From: Tubiluchus corallicola
Lineage: Eukaryota; Priapulida; Priapulimorpha; Priapulimorphida; Tubiluchidae
DNA: 60,000 bases
Direction of reading: 5' to 3'
Assembly (NCBI GenBank): GCA_030141605.1
Contig: JAQGDQ010002384.1
Span: 126,001-186,000, forward strand
A model generated the notes under the pieces. The model searched no databases. It was not told the DNA's origin and saw only the letters and a program-made list of their open reading frames with translations. Of this stretch, positions 10,127 through 22,760 are shown piece after piece. Position 1 is the stretch's first letter. Every line of letters begins with the position of its first letter. Both the position numbers and the translations under genes were made by a program.

Positions 10127-10420
10127 CTGGAAAAATAACAATAAAGACAAAGTTATATGAAACTTGTTGGCTGATTGGAGTTGAACATATGTCAGATATA
10201 GCGGGGTTTTAACAAAACGGAGACAGGCTAGGAAATAGATAGAAGGTAACTACAGTTAGCAAACACTGACTAAACTGAAAAAGTTAACAAAAAATGTCTG
10301 ACCATTAAGTTGGATGTTGCTGATGACTTCATTCAATAAAACTATTTTCAATCCTGTAAGACGGCAACTTACTTTGCAAGACTACATTTACAAATGTCAG
10401 TGCCACTTTTGCAGGCTTAC
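10127..10420 (-). other. Intron B2 of the receptor (294 bp)
   Basis: Donor GTAAGC at 10420, acceptor TTTTTCCAG ending at 10127. It interrupts the Arg codon of the DRY motif in phase 2, an intron position seen in many rhodopsin-family receptors. No embedded repeats seen. Confidence 0.8.
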
Positions 10421-10520
10421 CTATCAAGAGAAATTGCCACCAAAGTATACACAGATGTCGCCACCGACAAACCCTGAAGCCATGACACCAACTTGCATGG
10501 TATCATGCCGAACTGATAAC
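10421..10520 (-). CDS. Receptor cassette B, TM3 exon (100 nt)
   Basis: The short exon is bounded by acceptor TGTATTATAG (ending 10521) and donor AG|GTAAGC (starting 10420). The frame is GT + 32 codons + AG. It encodes Y-Q-F-G-M-I-P-C-K at the start of TM3 (F-G-x-x-x-C-K is the usual neuropeptide-receptor pattern, Cys99 being the disulphide Cys). The TM3 core is W-L-Q-G-L-S-V, ending V-A-I-S-L-D before the split Arg. Length and phases are the same as 5450-5549. The incoming phase fits the exon ending at 35844, giving a Ser across the junction (F-A-S-Y-Q-F-G), which reads as a natural TM2-ECL1-TM3 transition. Confidence 0.9.
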
Positions 10521-12229
10521 CTATAATACAAAACACTCATGTTATAATAATAAACTAACAAAAATATCATTATGCATAAAACGATTATGCATAATTATAC
10601 ATAAATTATAACACTACATCAGCATAATTAATGTTAAACAATGCTAAACAATGTTAAACCCACAATAATTAATTAGCTATTGTCGTTGCTTATAGTTTTT
10701 GATCACATCAGTCAGTTAGGCACCTTCACAATAATTAATGTGTTTTAAAAAAATGTAAAACAAAAAGCAATTGTCACAATGCGATGTAATGTAAAATTTA
10801 TTTTAGTCGTAATTATAAGCACTGGGCAACTACATTACGACTGTAACAGTCAGTTACACAATAATAAGGCTTTCACAGTTTCGTTGTGCGCACGCGCAGT
10901 TGTTGTAGGTCGTAGGTTAAGTGTACCACAGCAACCCGTCGTATCTACAATCGTCACGTGACATGTGGGTAAAGTAAAGCCCAGTTCAGTAACGTCAGTG
11001 TTTTCGTGGACTTCACTTAACTGTGCAATAGTCTGTGCGGGATCTTGTTTGGGAACAAGAGAAAATGAATTAGAATTAATTACTAATCCAATAGCATGGA
11101 CTGCGAGGTGTGGTCAAGTGAACACAAATGCGTTGTCTGGTACATTTAACCTTTGACCTTTCCACGATCATCATCAATCGCTGGAACTGCGAAAAGGCTT
11201 ATTAACTGACTGTACAAGCTACTGCTATTACTATAGCTAATGCTGCTATAACTGCTACATTACCATTGCTATATAATAAACTAATTATATTAATTAATTA
11301 GCATAATTTAATTATTAGCAGTTTTCTGTATTAGTAATTATACCAATTAATCAGACCAACACTAGCAGTTAATTATCAGTATTATAATAATTCTCAATTG
11401 TTAAAACCTAATAACACTTATTATTATTATAAGGCATAATAATTCCGTTTTGTGCAATACAACACACAATTTAACAATTGCAGACTTATCATCATCAAGT
11501 TTACAAAAATCATGGCATGTAAATTCCCTGCTCACAAATAAAAAATTAAACACAGTTAATCATGCTTTTGTGTTTAAATTAATTGTATTTGCGGGCGCTT
11601 AGAACTGCAAGAATGTGTTGGTGACATGCAGTCCACTGCACCTACATGCAGTTTACATGCAGACACGTGACATGCATGCGATAGTTGTTCTGAAACGCAT
11701 AATAATTAATATGACGTTGAACGTTGGAGGTCTGTTTAATTTCTCGCAGCTTCAAAATGAAGCCATTAATTAGGTCGTCATTGCAGCACGATAAGTGCTC
11801 GGTTCAGCTAGAGATAATGACTTATCTTCATTATGTTAGTACGATGTGACGAAAATTACGTGTTTATTAAGCGAAAAACCATCACGCATACCGTAGATGT
11901 CAAAACCAGAAGTGCCCATTCTGAGAAAAGTAGGAAAAAATTATGGCAAATAATCATTTGCGGATGTCGTAGTAGCCAGTTAGTAAATGAATCAGCTACA
12001 CATAGTGATGATAACTGTTTATTTGGTATAATACAAAATGTAAAGGCATAACAACTCTTTTTGCAGTAGAACTTGAGTAAACACTTTTGTATCCAACTTA
12101 TACCTGATGTAAAAACTATACAACTGATTATGTTATAAAGTCACAATGATTGTATGTTAATGCATGCCCAGTTGGTTAATGGAATAAGTAGCATAAATAT
12201 GAACAATTCTGACAATTTCTCAGTCAAAA
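10521..12229. other. Start (3' end) of the large receptor intron; non-coding
   Basis: This is within the proposed 25-kb intron between the exon at 36 kb and cassette B. No coding exon recognised. Four ACATGCA motifs cluster at 11624-11676; see findings. Confidence 0.4.
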
Positions 12230-12458
12230 AAGCTTTTGTCGTTTTAACTTTAACACTCATAGCTAGTTTATTGGACAACAAGCGTATTTTCTGTTGGGAG
12301 GTTGCGGGTTCGATACTACGGTGGGGTAATACAAACACTTTTTACGTGGCACCTGCCTGGGTGGATTAACGATTCTGTAATGTAGCTGTAGTTGTTATTT
12401 ACAGCCGCTGATAAACGCCTAGTGTTGTCTATTGAGTTTAAAACCATCTTTAAATAAA
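12230..12458 (+). repeat. tRNA-like SINE with AATAAAG tail
   Basis: GCGGGTTCGATACTACG at 12304-12320 is a B-box-like T arm. The body includes TGTAGTTGTTATTTACAG-like sequence (12385-12402). It ends in AATAAAG and runs directly into the (ATT)n tract. A related body without the tail appears at 59905-60000. Confidence 0.5.
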
Positions 12459-12459
12459 G

Positions 12460-12542
<83 letters not shown>

Positions 12543-12579
12543 TATTACTATTATTATTACTATTATTATTATTATTATA

Positions 12580-12652
<73 letters not shown>
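12459..12652. repeat. (ATT)n microsatellite, about 194 bp
   Basis: Nearly pure ATT units with a few ACT interruptions, starting exactly at the SINE tail. The poly-Tyr frame across it is a repeat artefact. Confidence 0.95.
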
Positions 12653-12653
<1 letters not shown>

Positions 12654-13897
12654 AAGAAAAGCAAGGCCCTCTAGGAAGTTGGGCTTATTTCAAAAATGTT
12701 AGAAAGATTTAGTAATAAAATTGCTATAAGTGCTTCGTGTAATTAGTAAAATCTCCTTAAAATCGCGATCATTTCACGGTTGGGCGCTGCTATTTTTAAG
12801 GCCTGTTCTTCCCCTAATGACATCGTTCATCAAAAGCAGCCCACTCTTATTTGCCGTCAAAACTGTAAGTTTTCATAAAAAATTATACAGCTAATTTTTT
12901 GATATTTTTGTTCGAACATTAGGTATGCTGCAGAAGCTTGAATTAGTTTATGCAGCGCGTGCTTACGGAAACTTACGATGCGCTTACGAAAAGTCACGAA
13001 GTCCACCAGTTACGCCACAATTTCAAGTGAACGGTGGCAACCACCGCGCCGGAAAATTTCAAATAAAGCGAAAGTAAAAATTAACTTTATGCTTTATAGA
13101 CAATTTTTGCAATTTTACTTCTTATATTTTTCTACATTTAGGTGATAGCAGTAAAATAAACCCAACATGCTAAGTGACTTGTCATTTCTTTAAAGAAAAT
13201 AAGCCTAAAGGTAAAGACGAATGATGAAATATGCTTAGCTTTAGCAGGCAGCAACTTTCTTACACAAACTGTCACTAATAACATGTATTGTTATGGTCAC
13301 AGCAGCCCCGAGCATTTCCTTTATTCGAGATTTAGTAAACTTCAGCGTTTCTTACGTCTGTTGAAAAGTGCAGATCGAAATCCATTACGCTTGTTTGATG
13401 CTTCAGCGGTGTGCCTTTTCTAATTCACTTATCAGTCTGAAGCAGCGGAAATAAATTATGAGGAAAAGTTTACGCGGTGTGACGACACAATTACAGAGTG
13501 AGTCCACAGAATGGTGATGCTGCGGTCAGTGATTCCCAGTCGTCCAAATATTTTTCTTGAAACAACCGGTGATTTTCACTGAGTTGGTTGTTCTGAGATG
13601 AGGGAAGCAGAACAGCCGAGTGGCCACGGCGTGTACTTCGCGAGCAAGGCTAAGCCACGCCAGGCAGATGAATCAATCACTTGTGACCGCTTGTGTTCCA
13701 TACTCTCTCTTGGCGGTTTCATTGGCCATACGAACTGTGGATGTTTACGTTCGAAGACTAGACGATTTGAGTGCAGTGAGATGCAGCCCCAGCCGATTCA
13801 GTCCAACCTCATCCTAGCAGGTTAACTTCGTAATGAGTCACAAGGTGCAGAACGGTATAAAAAATAAAATACTCTTGGTAAAATGGCAAAAGGCAAG
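12653..13897. other. Non-coding DNA
   Basis: No coding recognised. Around 13608-13625 GCCGAGTGGCCACGGCG looks like a type II tRNA A box, but no B box follows at a fitting distance. Confidence 0.35.
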
Positions 13898-13965
13898 AAG
13901 GTCTCAGCTGGCTTTGAACCAGGTGTCTTCAGGTACACAGGTACTGTTCTTGCTGTCATCGCGTA
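13898..13965 (-). repeat. tRNA-like SINE head
   Basis: The minus strand has a CTGGTTCAAAGCCAG T-arm hairpin (B box) about 40 nt after an A-box-like TGACAGCAAGAACAG. Degenerate. Confidence 0.4.
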
Positions 13966-15520
13966 ATTTTCGTTGATTTAAAAGTGAACTCGGTAGAACT
14001 GAGAAACTTTGGCCCACCTTACAGTGAGGAGCATTCCTTGGGGCATTCCTCATGGAACACATTGTTTTTTATGGCGCATTTCATACAGACGTCTCATGTG
14101 GAAATCAGATAAAAAAGTTTGGGATTCGTGAAAACAGTACGGATAGCAATCGCAGCACGAGTGGACCATTTGTGTGGCAAGTTAACCCCGTAGTTTAAGA
14201 AAAAACGAAACCAAAACCAGGTTTTGTTTAATTTTCTGCATTCTGAGTAAAACGTTCAAATTTTTGATTTTTACAAAAACATTGGCCTATGAACGTTTTA
14301 AACTGAATTCACTTTTTTTAGGAATGGTAGCCTATTTAAAAATGTACAACATAAATATTATTTTTGCCTAAAAGAAACGTCAATATGTGTACTTAGTTAT
14401 ACTTATAAAGCTTTTTCATAATATATTTACTTTTAGTCTAAGTATCATGATGTAGCCAACATTGTTACAATTGTGTTTTTGAAAGCGTCATTTTCCTTGC
14501 GTCCTCAGTGTGAAGTGGGCCTTAGGAATTTATGTTCACCACGATCAGTGTTCTATTTTTTCGTTTTTGTAGTTGTTGCTATGGTCACGTTGTTGTCGTC
14601 ATTGTCATCATCATCGTCATCGTCATCGGAGCCTTTCAGACGTTTAGACACTACAGAAAGCAACATCATTTATGGTGCTCTCAAACTACACATATTGGTA
14701 AAGGGGTAAAGTTGCACAGTTCACATCATGCCGAGATATTTTTGGTTTGAACTTGTCGTAAGTCGATAGATTGACGAACAAGAACGAAGACAACTCCTAT
14801 AGAAAGCGAATACAGCCGCCAGCGGCAATCTAGGATAAATATCCCCTTGGAATCACTTAAGCGAGCGCCGAAGTAACGCGCTCAGTAATATTTATTTTGG
14901 GCAATACATTTTAGCTTGTAATTAGCTGTTTCAAAAATGCCATCTGCAATCGTAATATAAGATAATACTGTAATTAAAAATGTAACATACGTATTTTGTG
15001 GAATACGTATACATTAGTGCTGGATCCTGCATGCAATAGCCGCTGCTACAAAGTATGAGAAGCATTTTCATGCACTAATTTAAAAATGTGGTAAAGGCAT
15101 GCTTATTATTCGTAATATATAATGCAGTGCCAGTGCTATACATGTATAAATAACAACCAAACGTACCCATTGCAGCAGAAAGCGGTAACTTGCAGACGGT
15201 GTACAACCATAATCTCATTGTCCAGGTAAAATAAAAAAAATCTGGAGCCATCCACAAACGCACGTCGAACAGCAATAAAAACCGAGGGTAGAAAAAAGGA
15301 ATGCAAACCAAAGCAATAGAAAGCACATAAGCACGAAACAGGTGCGAGCCACAACATCTAGATTAAAATGCGAAAAATTGTAGCATGTTCTGAAAAACTT
15401 GTAGGGGCTTTGTGACAGATATTTAACTATGGTGCAGGCTGTGTGTTTTTGCACCATCACAATTTTAAAAAGATGTAAAATAACCACATTTTAAAGTATA
15501 TCACACTTAATACGCAGGAT
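13966..15520. other. Non-coding DNA
   Basis: Contains a short imperfect (ATC/GTC)n stretch near 14597-14630. Open frames on both strands here have no recognisable protein signature. Confidence 0.35.
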
Positions 15521-15697
15521 ACAAACGGAGGTGTACCACAAGGATCCACTGTAGGACAACTGCTTTTTCTTAGCTACATCAATGATCTCTTTCTTATTAC
15601 TGATTTCAGTACATATCTTTTTGCTGATGACAGACCCCTTAATCAAATCCATCCACTAATTCATTTCAGTTCCAACATCACAATAACAGAGAGCTAA
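15521..15697 (+). pseudogene. LINE reverse transcriptase fragment (Jockey/CR1-like)
   Basis: In one frame from 15521 the translation reads G-V-P-Q-G-S-T-V-G-Q-L-L-F-L, then Y-I-N-D-L, then F-A-D-D at about 15618-15629. These are the successive RT motifs of Jockey/CR1/I-type LINEs (usually G-V-P-Q-G-S-x-L-G-P, Y-I-N-D-L, Y-A-D-D). A stop follows at 15695. About 59 codons survive; the rest is gone. Confidence 0.8.
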
Positions 15698-16959
15698 CTG
15701 GATAGAAGCATACAAATTATCAGCTAATTACACCAAAATTAAATATATGATACTAATAAGCAGCAAAGGATGTCTCTATTGGTGATCGCAAGATGTAAGG
15801 CATTCGCAGTACGGAGCACAAAAATAATTGGGAACAGATGCCCCTGTACGGTAAGTAGGTGTTTGTCAGGTGATGGATTGACTTCAAAGCCTTAAATACA
15901 GTCAGTTAACTTACGATCTTATACAACTTACGTGCCCTCTTGGCTGGTTGCTCGTTGTAACTAAATTATCACTAAGCCCCCGGTTCATTTGTTCATGCTA
16001 TGTTTCAGTTTATTGCTTTCTTGCCTGCTTTATAAAACCTATGCGAGCGAATGCAGTAATAAGAAGCAAAAAAATTTGCGTTTTGCCAAAAATAGCTGAA
16101 CTAGCAGTGCTGAGCTATATGTAATAGCTTTTTATAGTAGCTATTTAAAACGCAAAATTCGCCCACATAAATGGGTCACTGCAAAATTTTATACAAGGTG
16201 TCTAAAAAGTCAGTTTTGTAATTTTCGTGTAATTTAAGCAGGATTTCAAGTTTCTAAAAGTAGCAATAAATTACTCAGGATCTTCGTTGGCTTCAAGCTA
16301 CAACCAAAGAGCGTGGACAAAAGAAGCTCGATTCTAAATTCAGCAAGATTGGTGGATACTGTTTGACAGAAAACTGAATTACCTGAAGAAAATTAAATTG
16401 CGTGAGGAATGGTAACGAAATCAAGTCTCTTCATACGCCAGAAATTATTGTGAAACGAAAATTTTCCAATAAAAATCAAGACGAGTTGATTCCACGACAG
16501 AATGGTATTTGGTCAATATTAGCTTTTTGTTGAACTGAGCTGTTTTGTTTTGCTTAAGTTATGCTGTTTAACATAAACAGGCTTTTCCACTGTTTTTTGG
16601 TACTCCAAAAATTTATAGCAACAATAGCTATTGTGATGACTTGCAATAGCTATTATACTAAAACTAACGCTTTATACACCGTGTATGCATAGCTATAATG
16701 AAACCTAAAGGTAAGAATAACAGGGTAGTAATCATTGCGCACATCAAAGTCATCCATAAAAGAAAGACCTATTATAACGTAGGTCAGAAAAGTATTGTAC
16801 ACATACTTAAAAGTGCAATAGAAGTAATCTTGGCAGGTTATACTGAAAGGTGCTAATAGTTATTATTATAAAATACTATTAAATGATATTTTATAATATC
16901 ATATATATATAATATAATATCGTCTTTGTTTGTTATTGTTTAGGTCATTAATTAAGTCT
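15698..16959. other. Non-coding DNA
   Basis: Nothing recognised apart from AT-rich sequence; it may contain eroded LINE sequence continuing from the fragment on the left. Confidence 0.3.
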
Positions 16960-17092
16960 TGTCCATGTTGAGCTTAGCTCATAAGTTAATTTCTTCTACT
17001 ACGCTCATAGCACTGCAATGCAATGTTAATTTGTAATTGTATAACTTTTGTATTGTGCTAAATTGATGAATAAATTAATCTAAATCTAAATA
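16960..17092 (+). repeat. LINE-like 3' tail
   Basis: TTGTGCTAAATTGATGAATA followed by AATTAATCTAAATCTAAA resembles a retrotransposon 3' UTR and tail. The AATCTAAA ending is shared with 30318-30330. Confidence 0.4.
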
Positions 17093-18177
17093 TGTTTTAT
17101 AAACGTACAGGTTAACCAACTAAAGTAGGTCCCCACTGGAGAGTGCTACGACACTCGTAGATTATTTCTACTAATGCCATCATGCATCAGGGATTTGTAA
17201 ATTTAAATTTACAGTTTGCTGTAAAAATATAGTCAACCATTGGGACAATGAGCAACTGAGCTGTATATACTTCTAGGCACGTGTAAGTGAAATAAACTGG
17301 GAACCATTAAAGTTTTTGCTCCTCTGTGTGTGTGTGTGTACTGTAGACAAGCATAGAAATAGAATTATCATTTTTGTGAAGCTCAGACGCTTCTGATGCA
17401 GATCTCATTTGAATTCAGAGACGTGACCGTATTTTGCAAAACAAAAAAAAACTAGCTGAAGAGTCGATACGTCGCTTAACCAAACGTCCACAAAGCAGTC
17501 AGTTGTCAATACTCGTCGGTTGTAGTCACACTGTAAGTTCCAATATATACTAAAATTATCATCGTCGTCGTCGTCGTCGCCATCGTTGTCATCACCACCA
17601 TCATAATCAATATTCACTACCATGTGGCACCGCAACTAACACAAACATCAACGCCAACAACACTATCATTGCCACTAACGCCCCATGACCTTATTCAGCC
17701 ACCATTTTTAATTTTGCTGTTTAAATTTTTAACACCAACGGCAGCTAGAATGTCAGCTGCATTCAGTACGATTTACTACACGATGTTCACAATATTATAA
17801 CGCTTTGTTTCACTCTCCTTTCATCAACCCTACACCTGGAGTTTAATACTTTCATCTGAACGCACTGATTATTTTAAATTACCACACTTGTGTAAAAGAT
17901 CACGTTTCTGTGACAGACTTGATTGTATGGTAAAGCGAGCGAGTCATCGTTTAATCATGACACCTGAGGCATGGCAGTGATTAAAAGAATTGTCAGTAGT
18001 AGAACTAAAAATCATAATAAAGGTCATTCTCACAGAAGCACAATGGGGAAAATAATTATACTGCAAGTCTGTAATTTGAGTGAAAGTCAGATTCAAATGT
18101 AAAGATGAATGATCATTGTTATCTATGTATAGTATTAAATGTTGACTTCATGGTTGTTGATGTTGGCACAGCAGTTG
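17093..18177. other. Non-coding DNA with short simple repeats
   Basis: A short (GT)n at 17325-17340 and (ATC/GTC)n at 17560-17606; otherwise no feature. Confidence 0.4.
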
Positions 18178-18203
18178 CTGCTGCTGCTGCTGCTGCTGCT
18201 GCC
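18178..18203. repeat. (GCT)n microsatellite
   Basis: About eight GCT units, followed by degenerate GTTGCTGTT-type sequence to 18265. Confidence 0.85.
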
Positions 18204-18947
18204 CTACTTTTGCTGCTCCTGTTCCTGTTGTTTTTTGCTGTTACTGCCGTTGTTGCTGTTGCTGTAATATTCTGGAATTTGTGATTAAGTACGAACGTAT
18301 TGCCAATGTCTAACTCGCTTTTGTACTAGAAATATTCAATCTGGGTGATGTACCAGACAGGCTGATGAAGTAGCTGTTATTGTTGGTGTTGCTGTTGTTT
18401 CTAAAATTCTATTTCAACTGCCTTTTTATAAATTTTGACGTCATTTTATGTCACAGTTTTCTGAAATTCTGTCCCTATAACAATTCTGCTTTTGCCGCTG
18501 ATTTGCGCAAATCTTCATTGAAACGCCGCCTGGTGACAGTAATCATCAGCTGTCATTGGCACGGCCTTTGTTGTCATTATTCTTGAGTGACACTACAACA
18601 AGTCTACATAAGCCAAAAAAAATCTAAGTCCAAAAATGTATTAGAATGCGCAGTTAAGTGACGTTTCGTTCGAAATTCAAAAATTTTACATAATTCTAAT
18701 AAAATACCTCCTAGTGTGCATCATTCGTAGATAGATGTTGAAAATCCAAACTTGTTAGACATCTTATATGTAAAACCAAATTACCTGCAACACGTTTTAG
18801 TCATTGTGGTGACGTTTTTACTGACAGCAGCAAAGGACACAGTGAAGCGGAATTTAGTGATGGCAGTGGCGTTTGCTGCAATGATTATAATGAAACTAGG
18901 GTAACAGTGATAATTACGATGATGACGACGATGGTGATATAATAATA
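18204..18947. other. Non-coding DNA
   Basis: No feature recognised beyond GTT/GCT-rich remnants near 18230-18400. Confidence 0.3.
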
Positions 18948-18996
<49 letters not shown>

Positions 18997-19052
18997 CGAT
19001 GATGATGACGACGACGACGATGATAATGATGATGATGATGATGATGATGATA
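18948..19052. repeat. (ATG)n microsatellite
   Basis: ATG/ATGACG units over about 105 bp. The poly-Ser frame on the minus strand is an artefact. Confidence 0.95.
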
Positions 19053-19305
19053 ACATAGTGATTTACATAATACATGTTATTGTAGCCTTAGTTCTGCTTA
19101 AGAATCACACTTTGCCAATGAATGCCGCTATCCCTCTATTATTCATAATATCATTGCGATTGCTGTTATGGTTTCTCCTAAAAGCTGTATTTTATTAAAA
19201 TAAATTCATAACCTCGTACTACTCAAATTATTTTATTATAAATTTATAGATGTGTCTGATGTTGTATTCTTTGATGTGTGGAAATAAATTCATAGTCATA
19301 ATCAT

Positions 19306-19850
<545 letters not shown>

Positions 19851-20559
19851 AATGGTAATGCTGCTAACGATAAAGATGGCGATGTGGCAGTGGTTAAGAT
19901 AACGACTGAAATTTATGACACTTATTACAAATATCATATCACTTAGTTTAAGGGAATCAAACTGTGCTTAAAGCGAACATTTCCTAAGAAGGGCAGGACT
20001 AACCTGCCCCGCTAATGCCCTATACGGTTTTAAGCAATATAGGATTTTGCGGTTATTGTCTTACGTGATTGCCGAAAAAATTTCTCCTAGGCGGCCTCCC
20101 AGGGAACTCGGATTTCAGTGTTCAATAATCATTTCAACGCAACCTATTACGGCAAATTTCTATCATAATTTCTTAACGTTAAATGATTTATATTTGACAT
20201 TTTGCGATATAAATCCCAAACGACTACACTGACAATAGACGTTCAAAATCACCTTGGATTTTGATTGTAATACAATCTTTGCACAGTAACTTCATATGTT
20301 TTTACCCAAAATTGACATTAGAATATTATAATATAATTTTATCGCTGCAAACTGACAGTATTTAGACACTCCTTCTAGAAGTGAAAATTGCTAGACATCT
20401 TTGAGCGAAATATATGAAGAAGAACAGGTGGAAGAACAAGAAAAAGAACAAAAAATGAAGGAAGAGAAGGAGAAGGAGGGCTGGTCTTATATATGCAACT
20501 GAGGAAGCGCAGGGGTAGATGGTTACGGTAGAGCCCTCTTCCCTCCTCCCATAGCAAGT
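19851..20559. other. Non-coding DNA
   Basis: No gene. TCCTAGGCGGCCTCCCAGG at 20086-20104 slightly resembles inverted 5S rRNA, but flanks do not support it. Confidence 0.3.
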
Positions 20560-20600
20560 AAGTAAGATCTTTATTTACCATAACAAATAATCGTAGCAAA
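20560..20600 (-). repeat. Retroposon tail (minus strand)
   Basis: The minus strand reads AAATAAAGATCTTACTTACTT, the same AATAAAGATCTTA ending as at 58041-58065. Confidence 0.35.
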
Positions 20601-20711
20601 TAATTAAGAAACCTAATCAGTGAATGTTTTAAAAAACATACACTGTTAGAGGCAAATGAGACAATGGAAAAGCTAAACTACACGTACAAATAACAAAACA
20701 GAACTTTAAAC

Positions 20712-21257
20712 TTAAAGGAAGACAGGATGATTTTTCATATACCACCCCATTTTCAAGTCTGATAAAACGTGTACATTTTAACACAATTAATACTGCAAAA
20801 GCGTTTCTGATAATTAAATAATAGATTAAAAACTTAGATCCCAACTATTGATGACAGACACAAACTAACATAATTTTCAACAACAAAAATATTCGACGAG
20901 CGTGTTGCACGTGTTGGCGAAAGCGAAAATTGAACTGCAGTACTACCGTAAGATATTCAGAATTTCAAATTTACCGTTGTGCTCACGCATGAGCTGTCGA
21001 ACGTGTGTAGTTCGTCACAAACTAACACATCTGAACTGAGAGGTACAGCACCTGTTTTTGTGCAATGCGTTTCTAAAATGCAGGCGCTAGTGCCTCTCTA
21101 ACTAGCGAATGGCGAAATGCGTGTAACAGCGAAGAACTAGTATCAAAAATGTGAAATTGTGTTTGTGTTGTAATAACTCTAGTACGTTTCCTTTCAATAT
21201 TTTAAAGAATAGACTATTTTGACCTACAGTTTAAGATTGGGTCCGAATTTGCTTTAA
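20712..21257 (+). mobile_element. T2/Kolobok-like MITE, family 2, copy a
   Basis: Starts TTAAAGGAAGACAGGATGA and ends GATTGGGTCC...GCTTTAA, with TTAA at both edges (546 bp). Internal blocks such as GATGATTTTTCATATACC and ATGCAGGCGCTAGTGCC recur in the copies at 43805, 45840 and 56831. No ORF. Confidence 0.65.
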
Positions 21258-21370
21258 ACTTTACATATTAACAAACTGACTAAGATCAGGTATTGAATTA
21301 AAAATGAGTAGTCCTAGAAACACGACCAGAAAGATCTGTTCATGTGGAACATGACTAGTAAATTCCCAAC

Positions 21371-21430
21371 ACAAGTGGGAGTCGAACCCAAAACCTTTGA
21401 ATCAGCACACATAGAAAGACGACCACTGCA
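21371..21430 (-). repeat. tRNA-like SINE head
   Basis: Minus-strand TGGGTTCGACTCCCA forms a perfect T-arm hairpin with a consensus B box. An A-box-like TGCAGTGGTCG lies about 45 nt before it. Confidence 0.45.
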
Positions 21431-22435
21431 AATTACTGTAAATAAATTTGATAAATAAAATAAACGAATTTGCAGATAAATACATAGAGCTTACAAAGAA
21501 CACACTTTTGACTCCTGTTCGTTTATCTGCCGCCATCTTGTTGCAGACAAAGTTTGCTGGTATATCCCTCCAGTGACCCTGTGTTTCCACAAATTTCCCT
21601 TCTTTTTGTGGGAACAGCGGGAAAAATTGCTATTTAAATTTTGCGGCAATGGCGGCATTTCTATACACATTGATTGAGTTGAAATTTTAAATTATAAATT
21701 AATTCATAATTTAAGCGTTTGTTGATTATTCAGCGGTAGATCAAGAATTACTGGACATTTAAGAGAAATTAAACTTGGCACGATTACTGCGCCATTTTCA
21801 GTCATTTTTCCTTTGTAAATAATTAGTCTTGTAAACAGAAATTCATCGACGTTTCGTTTCACGTTCAATGTCGCTAAATTTCTGTTAAATTTCTGTTAAA
21901 AAGAATAATAATTGCAACTGAGGTATACATTATGGGTATGCATATGGCCTTATATTTATTTTCTTAATACTAATGCCATTTTGACTTGGAATATTTGCCC
22001 ATTGGACTATACATTTACTAACCTTTTTTTAAATGTTTAGCTTACTAATCCTCTGTTCTTTGTGGAAATATTTATTTTATTTGTCATGCAGTAAATGTCC
22101 TAAATAGTGATTTTTAATTAAGCTTTGTTTATTGCATTTGTTTATTGTTTGTTTGTGGCATTTATTGTAGTATTAAAACACAAGGATTGTCAATAATTAC
22201 TTTATGAGATCAGATCTATTAAACTAAGCAAAATGACAAATTTTCTTTTTAACGATGCCAAGAAGCCTACAAAGCATCCACCACCACCATCATCCAATGA
22301 ATCACACGTCCAGGGACATGATTCTGCTCACCTCTCTATGCCAGGTCTCCCTGCTCGCCGCAGTGCCCCAAGTGCATTTATTTCTAAGGATCAATGCTGA
22401 AGTGTTTAAATCTTTCTGTGCAAAATCTAAATATG
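21431..22435. other. Non-coding DNA
   Basis: AT-rich, no feature recognised. Confidence 0.35.
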
Positions 22436-22760
22436 TTAACATTTGTCCCCTGCAGGTTTTTTAGCTGGTTCTATGGCTTGTTGAAGAGCTATCTTCACTG
22501 GAATATCATCAGGTAGTCTAAACATATGCCCAATCCATCTTAAACGGCGTCTTTTTATTTTTCTTGTCCAAGGTTCTTCTTTTATTTTTTTCATATAGAT
22601 CTTTGTTTGAAATTTTCTTTGGCCATCTAATACCCAAAATGTTTCTGTAATTTCGCCTTTGAAACACATCGATTTCAAAATACGGCCACTCTTTCACTGC
22701 GCCAAAACAATGGTACAAATCTTTTTGATTGCCGAAAGTCACTAAATCACTCACATTCAA
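22436..22760 (-). pseudogene. LINE C-terminal region, frameshifted
   Basis: Two overlapping minus-strand frames together show the typical C-terminus of endonuclease-RT LINEs (RTE/Jockey type). These are F-Q-R-R-N-Y-R-N-I-L-G-I-R-W followed by I-S-N-K-D-L-Y, then, in the other frame, K-R-R-R-L-R-W-I-G-H-M-F-R-L-P-D-D. The shift between frames lies around 22.56-22.62 kb, so this copy is inactive. The RT core is not present upstream. Confidence 0.8.

Noticed and set aside
12432-12653. Poly-Tyr open frame
   Set aside because: It lies entirely in an (ATT)n microsatellite.
13598-13825. Type II tRNA or host ORF
   Set aside because: An A-box-like GCCGAGTGG is present, but the nearest B-box-like GTTCGAAG is about 130 nt away; frames lack any motif.
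20040-20110. Third 5S rRNA-like copy
   Set aside because: Only about 19 bp look similar; the conserved TTAGTACTTGGATGG and AAGTTAAGC segments are absent.
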